From Cyclina sinensis (Eukaryota > Mollusca > Bivalvia > Venerida > Veneridae): 64,000 nucleotides of DNA. Below the pieces are notes generated by a model. That model saw nothing but the letters and a program-made list of their open reading frames with translations. It did not search any database and was not told the DNA's origin. Of this stretch, positions 47,101-60,044 are shown one piece after another; the first letter of the stretch is position 1, and each line of letters opens with the position of its first letter. The stretch lies in NCBI GenBank assembly GCA_012932295.1, contig JAAONU010000001.1:43497134-43561133 (forward strand). Direction: 5' to 3'. The translations under genes were made by a program, and so were the position numbers.

Positions 47101-48262
47101 ATGTTTACGTAATGTTTGTGAAGTGCTCATAATTCTTTGCTTTTTAAAAGAGGTAAATGCCATCAAGAAAAAAATTAATAAGTTAATATTTGAAAAAAAT
47201 GAAGACTATCATAATGAAATTTGATATTTATATATATTACTATCAACTGCAAGTTATATAAGTGGTCAAAATGACTGTAAAATGTTCAAATATTTTTTAA
47301 AATCAGTTTACTTGTACAAGAACAAATATAACCAATTTTCCAATGCTTTAACTGTCACCACTATCACTGCAACTGAAATAACAATTATTTACTTTAAATG
47401 TTATACGATATAGTTATACCGTCGCGTTACGGTATAGCACTACGAAAGGAAAAAAATCAATTTATAATTTGATTATCTGACTTATTTTTTGTCAGTAAGT
47501 TAGTTTTTAAGCATTAGTCATGAATATTACAAGAAATTTATAATACAAGAAAACTGCAACGTATAATCTCAACTGACAACTTTAACAACTAAAACAATAT
47601 GGCATTAGGGAACTTTTACTAAAATACTGTATCAATTTAACATTTATTCTTCACACAAGTTCTGCTCATTGTTTTGTCAATACCAGAACAATGTCGACAG
47701 AAAATGTAAAGAAATGAAGGCATAAAAATACGGCAAGCTATGCCAGACTCTAGCAGACACAAATTTCCTGTTAATGTCAAACACGCCTATGAAGAAAAAA
47801 ATCTGGTTGATCAGACCAGAGGAAAATAGTGTGTCTGATATATTTGTTTCAGGAACAATTTGCAACGGAACTTGAATTTCTGTAGACAACCCAATTACGT
47901 GTGATCGGTATATTCTGCAAAATATAAAGGGCATCTATACTTACATCTCTGTCTCCAACTCTATTCTATTTTACAACATCTAAAAAAAATGGTAAAAGTG
48001 GCGGTACCACTTAATATTTCATAGCTAATGCACAACTGTTTTGTTTCATTCTGTGCAAGTTTAATGACAATGATAAAATATCAAACACATGTGGAAAAAA
48101 TCTTTATGTACTGTAAACTTTCATAATCATTTTTTTATTATAATCTGTTTGAATTATTTCAAACTATTACACGGTAAGATTTAGGTAACAGAATAACCAT
48201 CAGCATTGATAAACATCTAAAATCTATGGTTGCCATTTCACGTACTTGAAATTATTGTTTAC
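47101..48262. other. Non-coding stretch, nothing recognised
   Basis: AT-rich. Immediately downstream, on the minus strand, of first exon A (distal copy). Confidence 0.5.
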
Positions 48263-48447
48263 CTCACTTTTCGTAGCAAATAGGGTGATGCCGAGTCGTT
48301 TGATACGGGACTCAACCGCGGAGACGCAGACGACAGTTGTAAACTTTGACTTGATCCATGTAAACTGACACCATCATTGCGCAGAGACGCTTGGGATCCG
48401 TCCCACTCGACGCTTAGTTCAGTCGAAGACGTATATTCTCTCTCCAT
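48263..48447 (-). CDS. Caspase first exon, type A (distal copy)
   Basis: Same length and frame as 26274-26458: [20 protein letters not shown] ... LLRKV, donor GTAAAC, phase 2. Only two residues differ (Ile to Val and Ser to Ala near the end) despite ten base differences, so most changes are silent. It may be spliced to exon 2 at 18.8 kb, about 30 kb away, or belong to a paralogue whose catalytic exons are not in the window. Confidence 0.7.
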
Positions 48448-48797
48448 AAGTAAAAGAATGTCTTTAACTACAGAACGGCGTTGATTTTACAAATAATAAA
48501 ATCCAGTTATATTAAGTCAACCCATAAAACAAGGTGCATTATTTAAAAAAATTTGCAACAAGTGTATCACAAAATCCTACAGTCCACTGTCAAGTTTCGA
48601 CAAATTCATTAACCAGCACAAAATCCGCGCAAACTTTACACTGTTATTGTAGTTCTCTGAAAATTGTCACAGACTTGAAGTAAAGTATACGCACGCGGTA
48701 AGCATCCCTCCTATGGTGTGTAAAATGGTGAACGCTAAATGAATTCGAAATATTGGAAAATCTGAAGTAGGCTGCAACAAGCAGAGCGCGATTCGCT

Positions 48798-48915
48798 TGT
48801 CGGACACATAACAAGTTATTTTATCTCACAAAGATTCGGACACATAACAAGTTACATAACAAGTTATTTTATCTCATAAAGATTCGGACACATAAGTTAT
48901 TTTATCTCAGAAAGA
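48798..48915 (+). repeat. Short imperfect tandem repeat upstream of first exon A (distal)
   Basis: GGACACATAACAAGTTATTT plus TATCTCACAAAGATTC-like segments, three copies with one nested duplication of ACATAACAAGTT. Confidence 0.85.
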
Positions 48916-49667
48916 ACTCTTGTTCTTGTTGCATGCTGTATATATGGGGACCTGCTGCCACTCGCCAGAGGCGCCAAATGTGACAAAAATTAAATCTGGT
49001 TCATAAAATATTTGATTGGCGTATATAACTGGCGATAAACTTGAAAGAAAAAGCTCTTATACCGAGACTGATCTTTTGTATCAATCTGATCTTGACGCAC
49101 CTGATTCAGGCTTATTAAGTAATGTTACAAAATATTGGTGCCATCTTTTTATCTTTAAATATTCAACCTACGTATTTAGAAGTATAAAAAAACGCGATTT
49201 TGGCCACGAAGCATTTAGCCTTGCGTTAGAGAAAAATAAAACTGTTTTACGGTTAGAAATATTCCAGTTGAAATATAATTTTCAAACCTGTCGTATGTTA
49301 TGGAGAATACACATTTACTACAGCTTATAAATGCTAATGTTGAGAGACGGTTGACTATACTGTGTCTGATATTTGAGTCTTCTTTATTCTCCAGTGATAT
49401 ACAAGATATATGTACATGGTTTAGTGTTTCAATTGTTTACTGTCTGAATAAGCTGACATTTTTTGATCGATACCAAATAAAAAATCACCTTTTTTCATTC
49501 TTTCTTTGAAGTATGATTCCTTAAGAAACGATCGTAACAGGTAATTCAGTGTAACTGTAAGAGTTATGACTGTTTATACCATCACGACATATTTTAACAG
49601 GTGTTAGCCTAAGTATCGAAAAAAAAGCTGTTTTAAAAACTGACTCTGAATACCAACTTTCTTATCA
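48916..49667. other. Non-coding stretch, one doubtful plus-strand segment
   Basis: 49016-49130 reads TGDKLERKSSYTETDLLYQS and onward in the plus frame. Its composition looks protein-like, but I see no ATG, no good acceptor and no family match. Confidence 0.4.
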
Positions 49668-49675
49668 ATAATTAC
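49668..49675 (+). repeat. 8-bp target-site duplication of hAT element, left
   Basis: ATAATTAC, identical to 50814-50821. Confidence 0.9.
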
Positions 49676-50813
49676 TAGGGCCGGGAACGAATAAGGAATT
49701 TGATGTTCGAATATTCGTTTTCCATGTTCGAATATATTCGAATATTCGTTTTTACAAAATTTGATCCAGTATTTCTCTTTTACGTAGTATCCGAAATTGA
49801 TTAGGTCAAATACTATACTACTTTAATATGCTGAAATAATCGACGATTAAGAAGACCTTTATTATTATGTTAAAGTTTTTTGTTTTATTGATTGTAAATC
49901 GATATATTTGTTTATATTCTTACTTTTGAAATAAATTCATAATTTGATTGTCAGTTTATCCGGCTGCTGATCATTTGTCTTATTAACGGGAGGTAACTCA
50001 CATGACTCGACTGACCGTGAATCATCGCTCTTACGAACAAGCTGAATATTTGTTTATGTTCCCCTACTTTTGCAGTATTTCAGCTTTTATCATTTGTTCC
50101 TGGGTCACACCAGTACTTGATTACAGTAATCATTAACGTGCATTGTTGCACTAAACTATCTTTTCCGGACAGTAATAATCCTTTAGACTTATCAATAGAA
50201 CGTGAAAACTAATTCCAAACACGTGACGTCATTGCGATATATTGACTTTGATTTTTTCATCCCTTAAAAAAAATCTGAAAACAATGTTTGCAAAAAGTTA
50301 TTGGTTCCGAGTAGAGCGTTAAATTTCCATTGGGTGAAAGGGTTAATTTTAGAGTGATGAATATCGATTGGTTGATTGTTCTAGAATGATTAACAGGATT
50401 AATACGTGCCGATTTATTCCTCTTCACAAAAATTAACACAATTATCGATTGATCGGAAAGATTAAAGCACAGAAAACAATAAAGTAAGATAATTAAAGTC
50501 GGAAATATTACATTATAAACTGTTAGACAGGTAAATTACAAACTGTGAAACGGGTGCCCTTTCGATCAACTATACCCCAAACTTTTCACAGTTAATTGGC
50601 GATAATCGTTGACACGCGTTATACAAACATATGAACACCTGGTCAAGTGAAGGTCAAGGGTTTAATTTACGATCTTTGACATTTAAAAGTAAAAAAAAAA
50701 AGAAAAAAAATCAAAACCTTTCCTTTTATCGAATATTCGTATTCGTTTTTCAACGTTCGAATATTCGGTCGTGTTTCGAATATTCGAATATTCGATTATA
50801 ATTCCCGGCCCTA
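49676..50813. mobile_element. Non-autonomous hAT-type element (1138 bp)
   Basis: Ends TAGGGCCGGGAA ... TTCCCGGCCCTA (12-bp perfect inverted repeat) with an 8-bp target duplication ATAATTAC at 49668-49675 and 50814-50821. Both ends carry clusters of the palindrome CGAATATTCG (left 49707-49750, right 50729-50795), likely transposase-binding subterminal repeats. 8-bp duplications and YAGGG ends are hAT hallmarks. There is no transposase frame inside. Confidence 0.9.
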
Positions 50814-50821
50814 ATAATTAC
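50814..50821 (+). repeat. 8-bp target-site duplication of hAT element, right
   Basis: ATAATTAC, identical to 49668-49675. Confidence 0.9.
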
Positions 50822-51062
50822 GATTTAGATTAGCCAAAGGTCACGCAATGAATACGCTTTTCCAACGTCTGAACAGTAATCGTAACTGAAACAGTCATGC
50901 TTTAGCATCTTGTTAATTTTTAATCATTCAATATTGAAAGGTAACATATTACAAATAGAACTAGAGCTATTACAAAATGTGATTAATACACCCATTAATC
51001 AGTTAATATCGCCTTATCTGACACAAAAGGGGGTATCTCAAGTAAGAACTAATGAAACAAGG

Positions 51063-51108
51063 AGGAGTTATAGGTTTTTTATATTGCTATACAAAACCTA
51101 TAACTCCT
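51063..51108. repeat. Perfect hairpin with 16-bp stem
   Basis: AGGAGTTATAGGTTTT, 14-base loop, AAAACCTATAACTCCT. It could be a tiny foldback or an RNA hairpin if transcribed. No target duplication noticed. Confidence 0.85.
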
Positions 51109-51240
51109 AGCACTTTTTAAAAAAAAATATACACACTGTTTTCATATAGGCAACAGTTGTGCTAAATTATTTCAAAATCCTTTTATGTATAATAAAGAAG
51201 TAAGCAGTAGACCGACCAACAAACATGGTTATCCATATAT

Positions 51241-51322
51241 ACACCCCCCACCACCCCCCCCCCCCCCCCCACCCCCAACACACACACACACACGCACACA
51301 CTCACACACACACACACACACT
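51241..51322 (+). repeat. Poly-C and (CA)n microsatellite
   Basis: ACACCCCCCACCACCC, then about 19 C residues, then ACACACAC with GC and TC interruptions. Confidence 0.97.
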
Positions 51323-51585
51323 TCCTTTGTGGGGTATACTGACTACAGTCGCTCATAAGTAAGTAAACGTTTTACCAGCATCGTGCTGAGTTTAAATAAT
51401 ATATCTTATTACTTGTACTTTACACCAATCTTAGAAAGATAGGTGGTTGAAAAACAAAATGGCGACTGATTAGATGTAACAAACGGTCTTATAATGTCTT
51501 ATAAAGAGAACTGAAATATTTCCATATTTTAAGAAATAATATAAAGAATGTTTTAAACTTAATATTACTTCGTGTAAACACTTAC

Positions 51586-51746
51586 CGAGAAACTGTCTTT
51601 AGTATAAACGGTGACGTAGAATCATCCAAAATTAAAGATGATGATAGTTGTAAACTTTGACTAGATCCGTGTATACTCAACTTGTCAGCACGTAAACATG
51701 GCTGTGAACCTGTCCAAAAAGACCGTGCTTTCGACAGCAATTCCAT
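51586..51746 (-). CDS. Caspase first exon, type B (distal copy)
   Basis: ATG at 51746-51744, MELLSKARSFWTGSQPCLRA, then [20 protein letters not shown], ending ...FILKTVS plus two bases before the strong donor GTAAGTG. It is 161 nt long, phase 2. Matches the type B exon at 28618-28796 through FWTGSQPCLRADKLS; the C-terminal half is closer to type A in carrying [11 protein letters not shown]. It reads as an intact short prodomain exon. Confidence 0.7.
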
Positions 51747-54700
51747 TTCTGTTAACTTCCTAATGCAAGATTTTTCAGAGAGATTTATTCTAATAAAATC
51801 CGTATACTTGTATATTTACTGACTGTAGAACACAACAGCGTTGGCTTAACATTTTTAACTAAATCCTTCTTGTTCGTACAAAGCTACAAGTCAAACCTGT
51901 TTAACTCGTATACAATATTCCCTCTAGTAAGAAATCAAATACTTTATAATGATGCTTATTGCAACAAGTTATAATGTGTTAACGATTGATGTTAATTGAC
52001 TTAGTCGCACAATGACAAATAATTTGCCTATTGACTCATACACAGCATTCATGGAATTACACATGACGACTTAACTGTTGTAGTGGCAACAACAACAGTA
52101 GTATATTTACCCTTCAAGCATTTAGGTCTTACTATACTTCAAACTTTACGTGATAGCACGTCACCTTAATTCATGAATTATCCAGTTACTTCTTTATCTG
52201 TATTACAGAGAACTTGACACGAAATCTAACAAGTGGATAATGAGGGTGGCCATTGGTTAAGATATGTTACAATAAGAAGGGAATTTACTCGTTAAATGTC
52301 ACGCCGATGTTATTTCCTCAGTATGACATTCAAAATGTGATTGCCTATTGTTTGTATGAGCTGTGTACTCGCTGTTCACGTCTGTAGACACGCAACAATT
52401 TTCCCATTGTTTAGCCGGGATTACGTCCTCCAAAAATACATAACGAGAATCTAAACAGTTGCACATAATACATAACAACATAACTACTTAATTTTTTCAT
52501 GACCATTTTGAATTGAAAAGGTTTGTACCTACTTCCTTCCATCTCATGACTTTCTTGCTTCGTAAATTCTACGTGTCCTTTCCCGAAAGAATTTTGTTTA
52601 CATTTTTTCGTATACATTTTGTAATTTAAAAATCGCCCAAGTGCTGCATTCCAAGTGAAATGAAGCTAATTTATTCCAGGAGGAGTAAGTTAGCGTAATG
52701 AATAACACGAATTACGACACGAATTCTGCAATTATAGGACGTCTTTCGCTATTTCTGCACGTGAAACAACCGTCACATTAAGCCCGTTAACACAGCAACA
52801 GTTAACGTAATAATCTCTTTCTTGTCACTTGAGATAATTTCATACAGTTTTGCCTTGTTAAATGTTCAACTCCTTTGAAGTATGTCATTTTAAAAGGGTT
52901 TTTTTTCTTTCTTTCATGAGTTTGCATATGCATAAAAAGAAAAATGTTTATACATATAGAAATTCTTATTGTATTTGTGAAGAACGCAACTGTGATGCCG
53001 CCAACTGTTGTTATGCTTTGTTTTTTTTAATTGCACTTAGGTCCGATAACTATTATGATTTTGTTACTTTAAGTTTACAGCCCATTCTTTGTAATACAGT
53101 ATCAGTCAAAACAAGTCCGTTTCTTTTTTCTATTTTCTATTTCATTCTTCGGAAAACCAAAGAACAATAATCCACAATATAACAACAAAATAAACAATAA
53201 ACTGTTGGTAAACCAAACAGAGTTATCTTTCAGAAACTTTTAAGTATGGAAAACCAGTTCCGTTCAGTTGGATATCCAATCTCTCCTCTTTTTTTTTTTT
53301 AAAGTTACCTTTTTATAACAAATCCTTTACAGGCTATATATTTTTAACCAATTAAAGTCTGGATAAATTCACATGATAACAAAATTAACCAATCAAATAT
53401 GTTTTGCAAAAGCAAAAAATCATGACAGAAGTAATAGTTATATTTTTTTCAAAACAGCCCAAAGGTGACAAATATTATAAATAACATCAATTGTTGTTTC
53501 CTGCCGTAAAGTAAATAAATGTGATATCTGACAGCTTAAACTGATTAAAAGAAAATTATACGTCTATGGCTTTTAGCACATTTCTTTGTTCCTAAAATTT
53601 TATCATATAGAAAAAACATCTGTTACCTAGTGATCAAAATACAGATTATACAAACAAGATTTACACATGAAATTAAAGTTTACTTTTAAATTACTGCAAT
53701 TCTACCATATTTGAAAAATAACCATTATTTCCCTTAAAATAAAAAATTCAAAAGTTCACCGCATAATACAACACTACTTTGTTACTGATTTATTTACTTT
53801 TTAGTCACGGAAACAAATCGGAAAAAAGATTTTTTTTTCAATTTTTTTATCTGTAAATATTTCATACCGTTACTCACGGAGTAAAGACTTATTTCTATTT
53901 TACCTTAAGAGCAAGTATATGTAAGGGTCTCCTGGCGCAATCGAATTGTAAGTAAATCAATTTTTCTTAATCGGAGGTCATGAGATCCACTCATGGTCAC
54001 AACATTATATTTTGTCATAAAAAACAACAATTTTTTAGGTTTTAAAATAGGCAAACCTTAAACCGTTTTTCAAGTGTATCAATGTATTAAGTGAGTTTTT
54101 TTCCAGCAGATTCGCATGTGGTTACTTCACTTCTTGTACACTTTTCAAGGAATTATAAAATAAAATCTGAATTAGTACTAACATCTTTATCTTTGTTTCA
54201 TTGTTCATATTATTCTGTTAATGTCAGCACTGATAGTTCACGGACACAGATACCTACCCTAGAACACTGCTGAATAAATCACGTTTAGATTGATTGAATA
54301 ATTGAATAAGAGCCAGACAAGGATAATCGTCATTGACAATCATTGTCTATAGATATACAGAAAGGTCGTACCAACGTGAAAGATCATAAATATCGTTAAC
54401 ACTTATTTGATTCTATACATATGCAATTCTGTTGAAATACATATTAAAGTTAAGTTTATTCTTACGCTTTCAATACATTGTCATTCTACTTAAATGTGAG
54501 GCTTGTAAACTGTCAGATACGCGTAAACTTTGCTTGACCATATTTAGGCATGAGTGAGAAATTGCAAAAAGAACGAGCTTCTATTGTTTTACTCCGCGGT
54601 AAACAACGTTGCGTAAAATAACTCATATTTTCGAGCTATTTTTTGAAATCTTGATTTACTGGAAATTACCTGTATGTAGTTATCACTCTTGAAAAAATGC

Positions 54701-55711
54701 ATATTTAAAATAGATTTATAATTTTTCGTAAAGTTCACACGGTGTAATCCATTTCGTGATAACGATTTATCTTACCGTCTTTATAGCAGAACGTTTAATC
54801 CCTATTGACTCAAGTCTCTATGGCACTGAAACATTTTTCTGTTCAAACAAGAGCTGTCTAGTCCTTGTATTTACAAGAAAATGTCTATTTTGTAATAAAG
54901 CAGTCTACTTTACCTGATTATCTTTCGAGGGGCTAGTTTATTTAAGTACAAAATAAATATATCATTTAAAAAAAGTTTCTGAATCGAAATGTCTGAATTT
55001 GTTATGGTTTTTATCATTTACCTATTTTCTGATTTTTTTTTTTTTTTTTTTTTTTTGCTGAACTTCATTGCACTTAGGAAAGGTAACTCTCACAACTTTA
55101 GGAGCTAGCTATAAAAAGACAGGATTTACATTAGAAGTTGTTTCCCCTTGTACAACTTAAATGCTATTACAAAATTTAGCGATTATTCGGTGCAAAGTTA
55201 CTGTAAACAATGAACTTGATATGTGTATATGTTTAAGCTCGGGATGCACTTAAGTTTCATAAGATTTTGGGTTGCCTCCTACTTTTAACCTTTCACATAT
55301 GAATTGTATCAGATAGGTCTATTGATTTTACAGACTGTAAAGCAAAACAAAATCAGGCATCGACAGACAAATACGATTTACATTGGTAATTTTTTCAGAT
55401 TACTGCACACATCTACGTCTGTACATATGTACGGTTAAAACAGGGATTACACACAAATGTTATTATTGTATACATTTTACAATTCAAAAATCACAACAAG
55501 CTGATTTACCAGAGTGTAAACTCTTACGAACAAGAAAGTCCGTAACAGAAAGATGCAGTGCATCTTAGAATACACATATTTTGGTGGTTTCAAATCATTT
55601 CAGGTTCATGAATATTTTGTAAAGAAATTGATTAATTTTGAAATTATAATTGTACAAAAAGTGAAGAAAAATATCTTTGCATTAATCCAAATTTGCCAAT
55701 TATGTTTACAT
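51747..55711. other. Non-coding stretch upstream of the first-exon cluster
   Basis: AT-rich with T-runs (53289-53300, 55029-55056). Open frames at 52862-53170 and 54091-54273 lack motifs. A possible short exon at 52534-52617 is treated in the rejected list. Confidence 0.5.
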
Positions 55712-55719
55712 GCCTAGCA

Positions 55720-55882
55720 CACAGGTGCTCGTCGCGTGGCAGGAATAAACTTTACTGAAACATGTTGGGGAGTTCCAGAACGGATTCTGGACTATAGACT
55801 GCAAATTGCTTATATGATGATTTTATGATGATATCAACATGTTTCAGTAAAGTTCGTCCCTGCCACGCGACGAGCACCTGTG
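55720..55882. mobile_element. 163-bp hAT-type MITE with 48-bp inverted repeats
   Basis: Left arm 55720-55767 (CACAGGTGCTCGTCGCGTGG...) and right arm 55835-55882 are reverse complements with three mismatches. An 8-bp direct repeat GCCTAGCA flanks it exactly (55712-55719 and 55883-55890). The 67-base loop contains TGATGATTTTATGATGAT. It is more GC-rich than its surroundings at the ends. Confidence 0.9.
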
Positions 55883-55890
55883 GCCTAGCA

Positions 55891-58800
55891 TGCCTGTTCT
55901 TTTGTCTGTACATTTTTAACGTACTAGGAGAAAAAACAAAAACGTAAGATATTTTTTCGTTATATGATATTTACTATCATACTAGGTATGATTCATCTAT
56001 CAAAGCGTTCAGTTTCATGTTTTCTGCAAAAATTAATTAGAATATTAATGCATGAAACAGAAACAATGCAAGATTTTTTTTCTCTTTTTTTTCTTTTTTT
56101 TCATATAAGTTTACCATAATTTTAGCCTATTTACTTGCCTGTTGACAAACAACTAGACAAATATTACCTAAGTGATAAAAATGTCTTGTCTTAATTGAGT
56201 AGATTTAAACTCTTCAACGGAACAAAGGAATACGTGGAATTACAAAGGCTAATGAAGAACTTCCATCAATATTTGTCTACCTAATTATTGCGATACACTA
56301 AGCTAACAGGCGACTTAAATCATTCTGTGGTAACTTAGTCATGCTATTGTATTACAGTTTTATACCAAGATAACACATTGTAACCTGACAGAGCTCATTA
56401 CTGTTTTGAGCTAATAAAATGTGAAAAAAAGATAGGACTTAACTACAGTCTAATGAAATATTTACGCTCGTTTAAACGAACTCATTCGATATGTCAAGAT
56501 GCCTGTAATTGGCGAAGAAATCAGTGCTTGGTATTTCAGAAGGTGAACTGTTGTGCACCATAGTTTAGTTATGAAGGAAATGTAAGATTACGATTCATAA
56601 TTTTCTATAGCAACAATAAATTAACAACATATTTGTCCTCATTTGTTAATTTCTGATTATCCAAATAGAAAATTTGACCACAAGACCTTAGTCTTGAAAG
56701 GGAAATCTTTCGAAAGTGTCAATGCATGTATTTACGACCTTAAGCTTGATAATGCGACAACTTCACATGCTGTCTTTTTGACCTTTATGGAACATAAGTT
56801 TGTATGATTATTTGCAAGTATGATGTTTTGACATTTTCTTTTTTACTTTTTTCTTTCGATCGATATTACAAACTTAAGGCCAATTTTACTTGCTTTTTTT
56901 TCTTCCTTGAAAAAAAAAGTTTTTAACAAAATCCTACAATTATGTTTCTGCAAAAGCAAGACTTCTTTAAAGATGCTGCATATATTACCTGTTGAAAATG
57001 ATTTTGTGAAATAATAATAGTACTGTCTCGCATTATGTTAAGAATATTGTGTTTCATGTAATTCTCGTGTCTCTTAACATTCCTTGTCAAAGAGTATTGC
57101 GTGATTAAGTAAAATTCCTTTATAATGACGTATATTTATAAACATTATAAATCAGGCGATGATATAACAAACATATATTTCCTGACAAACTGACATTCAT
57201 TTTCTTCTCTACTGGATACCTGACGTCTCTTTATCCAAAAATTTATCATTTTAGTAATATACTGCTGTCATACGTATCTACAGTCAGTTTTTGAGACAAA
57301 CATCAATTATTCAGACTAAAGATAATGAGTTTTATTATCAACAGACAGGCAAATATCACTTACATTATGGGCTCGCAGGATTTGGTTTCAGTTACAAAAA
57401 TAAACCGACAAGAATGAGGCTGCTGGTTTGAAGTGAATGCATATTCTTGACTCGTATTCATTTTTTTACTAGAAACTGAATTGAACAAACTATACAAGAT
57501 AAGATAACGAACAAAATTTCTCTAAATTTATTTTAAAAAGCACAAGATTAAAAGAATACAAAACTAAAACTGTAAATGCGTGTGACAACCTTTAGCAGTT
57601 CCCACTACAATATGGCAGCATTTTACATCAAACAGAACCATGATAACAAAGAACCAACCCAGTAAAAGAGTCTTCTCTCGATACCTTCTTAAAGAAAATG
57701 TTTAATTATTACTGACAATGTGTGATTATTGAAGACAATTTAAGGAATGGTTATCTCAAACATTTCAATGAGATCTGGTTATTTTTCAAAATCAAATTAA
57801 CAAACATTTTTCTTGGCATATTTCTATCAAGAGATTTTTAAATCTCGCAGGTAGCGTTTCAAAAAAACAAGTGGCTCTCTTTAATATATTATGCGACTTG
57901 CTTTTTGGATTTAGATTCGCATATATTCCTGCTAACACAGATCAACAGTTAAAGAAAGATGGCAAACCTGTGTTTGAATTACGAAACAAAATCACAGTAG
58001 TGGTATGATAGCATTAATAACATTGCAACAGACCTGTCATCACAGTATTTCTTTCCTAGTCAATAGCAGGATCTGAGTCAGTCCGAATACACACTCCGAA
58101 ATTCATATAATCTATTCCATGTAATACAAAAGAAATAATCGTGTTCAAAACTTTTCAGTAGAATTCTTACCAGAACATACCAAGAATGATAAGCTAACAA
58201 AATGAAACAATCAAACATAAGTTTTGTTGTTATAAGATGGATCACTATTTGATCCGCTAAAACACCATTGCTAACCAGGAGGCAGTAATTTCTTCGCCAT
58301 ATCTGACATCCGTATGATGTCACAAACCAGTATACAAGTTTACATATTGGTTATGTATAGGGTAGCAGTATCATTTTCTTCAACAGAATGATTTTTTTTT
58401 TCTGTAATTCTAGTGTTTTTCCAAGTGATTTACCCCTTTACGCCAAGAGAAATAGAGTGCAAGTGACTATTTGTTCTAGCTACAGGTCCAGACCTTAGCT
58501 ACCATTTCGCCAGAGAAGTTGAAGACATAAACAATCTTCTGGCAGAAAACTGATATGTTGCACTATTCCATATCTTTTTTCTGGAGGAAAAGATATTAAA
58601 GTTTTGTTGATAACAATTTTAATGTACTTCTGTTTGTCTTGCGTGTTACTGCCATTTAACTTTTAGACAACGTTGCAAATGTTGACAAAATAATGTTCAT
58701 AAAAGTTTTTCAAATTGTTCTATCTGTTCAAAAACTTTTTGTTAAATTTCATTTTCCACGCAGATCTCGCATTTGAATGCAAATGGCTTTTCAGACAATA

Positions 58801-59100
58801 TCTTATAGTTTTTCACCTTCAATGTGACTTAGAAGGACATTTTATACATCCCATGCCGTGATTCATTTTTATACTGAATAAGCTTAGAGGTTTTCTTGCT
58901 AAAAAAGAATAAAACGAAATACAAGGTTTGATGGTGAATACAACTGTCGCACTTGTTTTCTGAGTAGATTTTGACACCAAAGTATAAATAATGCTTAACT
59001 TATAAACGAACGACGCATGCCATTGCGACATGATATAATAAATTTGAACAAAGAAATGTCGTGTTGTCGCCACACCATGGATCATATTAAAGCTCTGTAA
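55891..59100. other. Non-coding stretch, nothing recognised
   Basis: AT-rich. The open frame at 58078-58323 has no motif I recognise. Confidence 0.5.
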
Positions 59101-59104
59101 ATAT

Positions 59105-59220
59105 CAAGTGTAGTGTGATATTGTCGTGTGTAGTTTCGTGTGTCATGTCGCATTGTCGTGTGTCGTTTTGCATGTCACGTAGCAGTGTCGCGCATAGTAG
59201 ATATTATGCGTTTCGTGTGC
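59105..59220 (+). repeat. Degenerate GTCGTGTGT-type simple repeat
   Basis: Repeated TGTCGTGTGT, TGTCATGTCGCA, TGTCGTGTGTCG and similar words over about 110 bases. Confidence 0.75.
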
Positions 59221-60044
59221 CTTGCGTCGACCTCGAAGCGCAACATACGACATTTTATGTGGCACAAACTGGATTCTATACCTTAGGGTAAAGGGTGTTC
59301 GAGTACATATTAAAAACTGTTGCTGGCTTATATTGTTATGTTAGATTGCCCACGTATACACGTCAACGTTACTCCAAGATATAGTCATTTCAAACAGATT
59401 GATCAAAATTAATGTTGTATTCACGCTCTAAATTGCCCTAATGCAGGTATGCATATTGTCTGCTTTTTGCACATTCGTTTGATTGATGGCATCATTAGGA
59501 GAAAATGACATCTAACAACGTCATTAAAATGTTCTAATATTTGCAAACGACAATCAACACGCAACACGTGCAACCTGTCAAAGGAATATGCCAACGTGTT
59601 TCCAATACTTTTTGTCGTTTCCTTGTAGTTCTGAATCTAAACCTTTTCACTTTTAAGACAAATGAAGGCTTCGAAGATTTTTAAGAGTTTAATTTCCCGC
59701 GTGGAGTCAGACTGCAAAAGTGTACTGTTGGTACAGTACTACGTTACTAGTTTTGTTTTGTACCTTTAAAAGTTTTTCTTCTTTTTTGGTTGATTTTAGT
59801 ATTTGTCAGACATACCTCCATGTTTACACGGCTTATTTAAAGTAAGTGTAAAAATGAAAGTACTTTATCTTTATAAGCAACATATTCCCTTAAATGCCGA
59901 AAACAAAGATTGCTGTAAATACAAAAATGCTATGTAGTCGTGTTATTGCTTCAGCAGCAGTAAACCTTGGTTTTAGTTTATACTTAATTTATTTTAGTTC
60001 GATTGTGTAGGAAGCTTTTAGCTTGTAGACACACTCTCAAATCC
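59221..60044. other. Non-coding stretch, nothing recognised
   Basis: No coding or repeat signal beyond base composition. Confidence 0.5.

Noticed and set aside
52534..52617. Possible extra first exon (ATG at 52617, MYTKKCKQNSFGKG)
   Set aside because: A phase-2 donor (AGTAG/GTACAA) can be drawn but is weak, and the peptide lacks the HGSSQSL motif. Kept only as a note.
53930..54000. tRNA-like box A and box B pattern
   Set aside because: Box B (GGTCATGAGATCC) departs from the consensus and no cloverleaf can be drawn.
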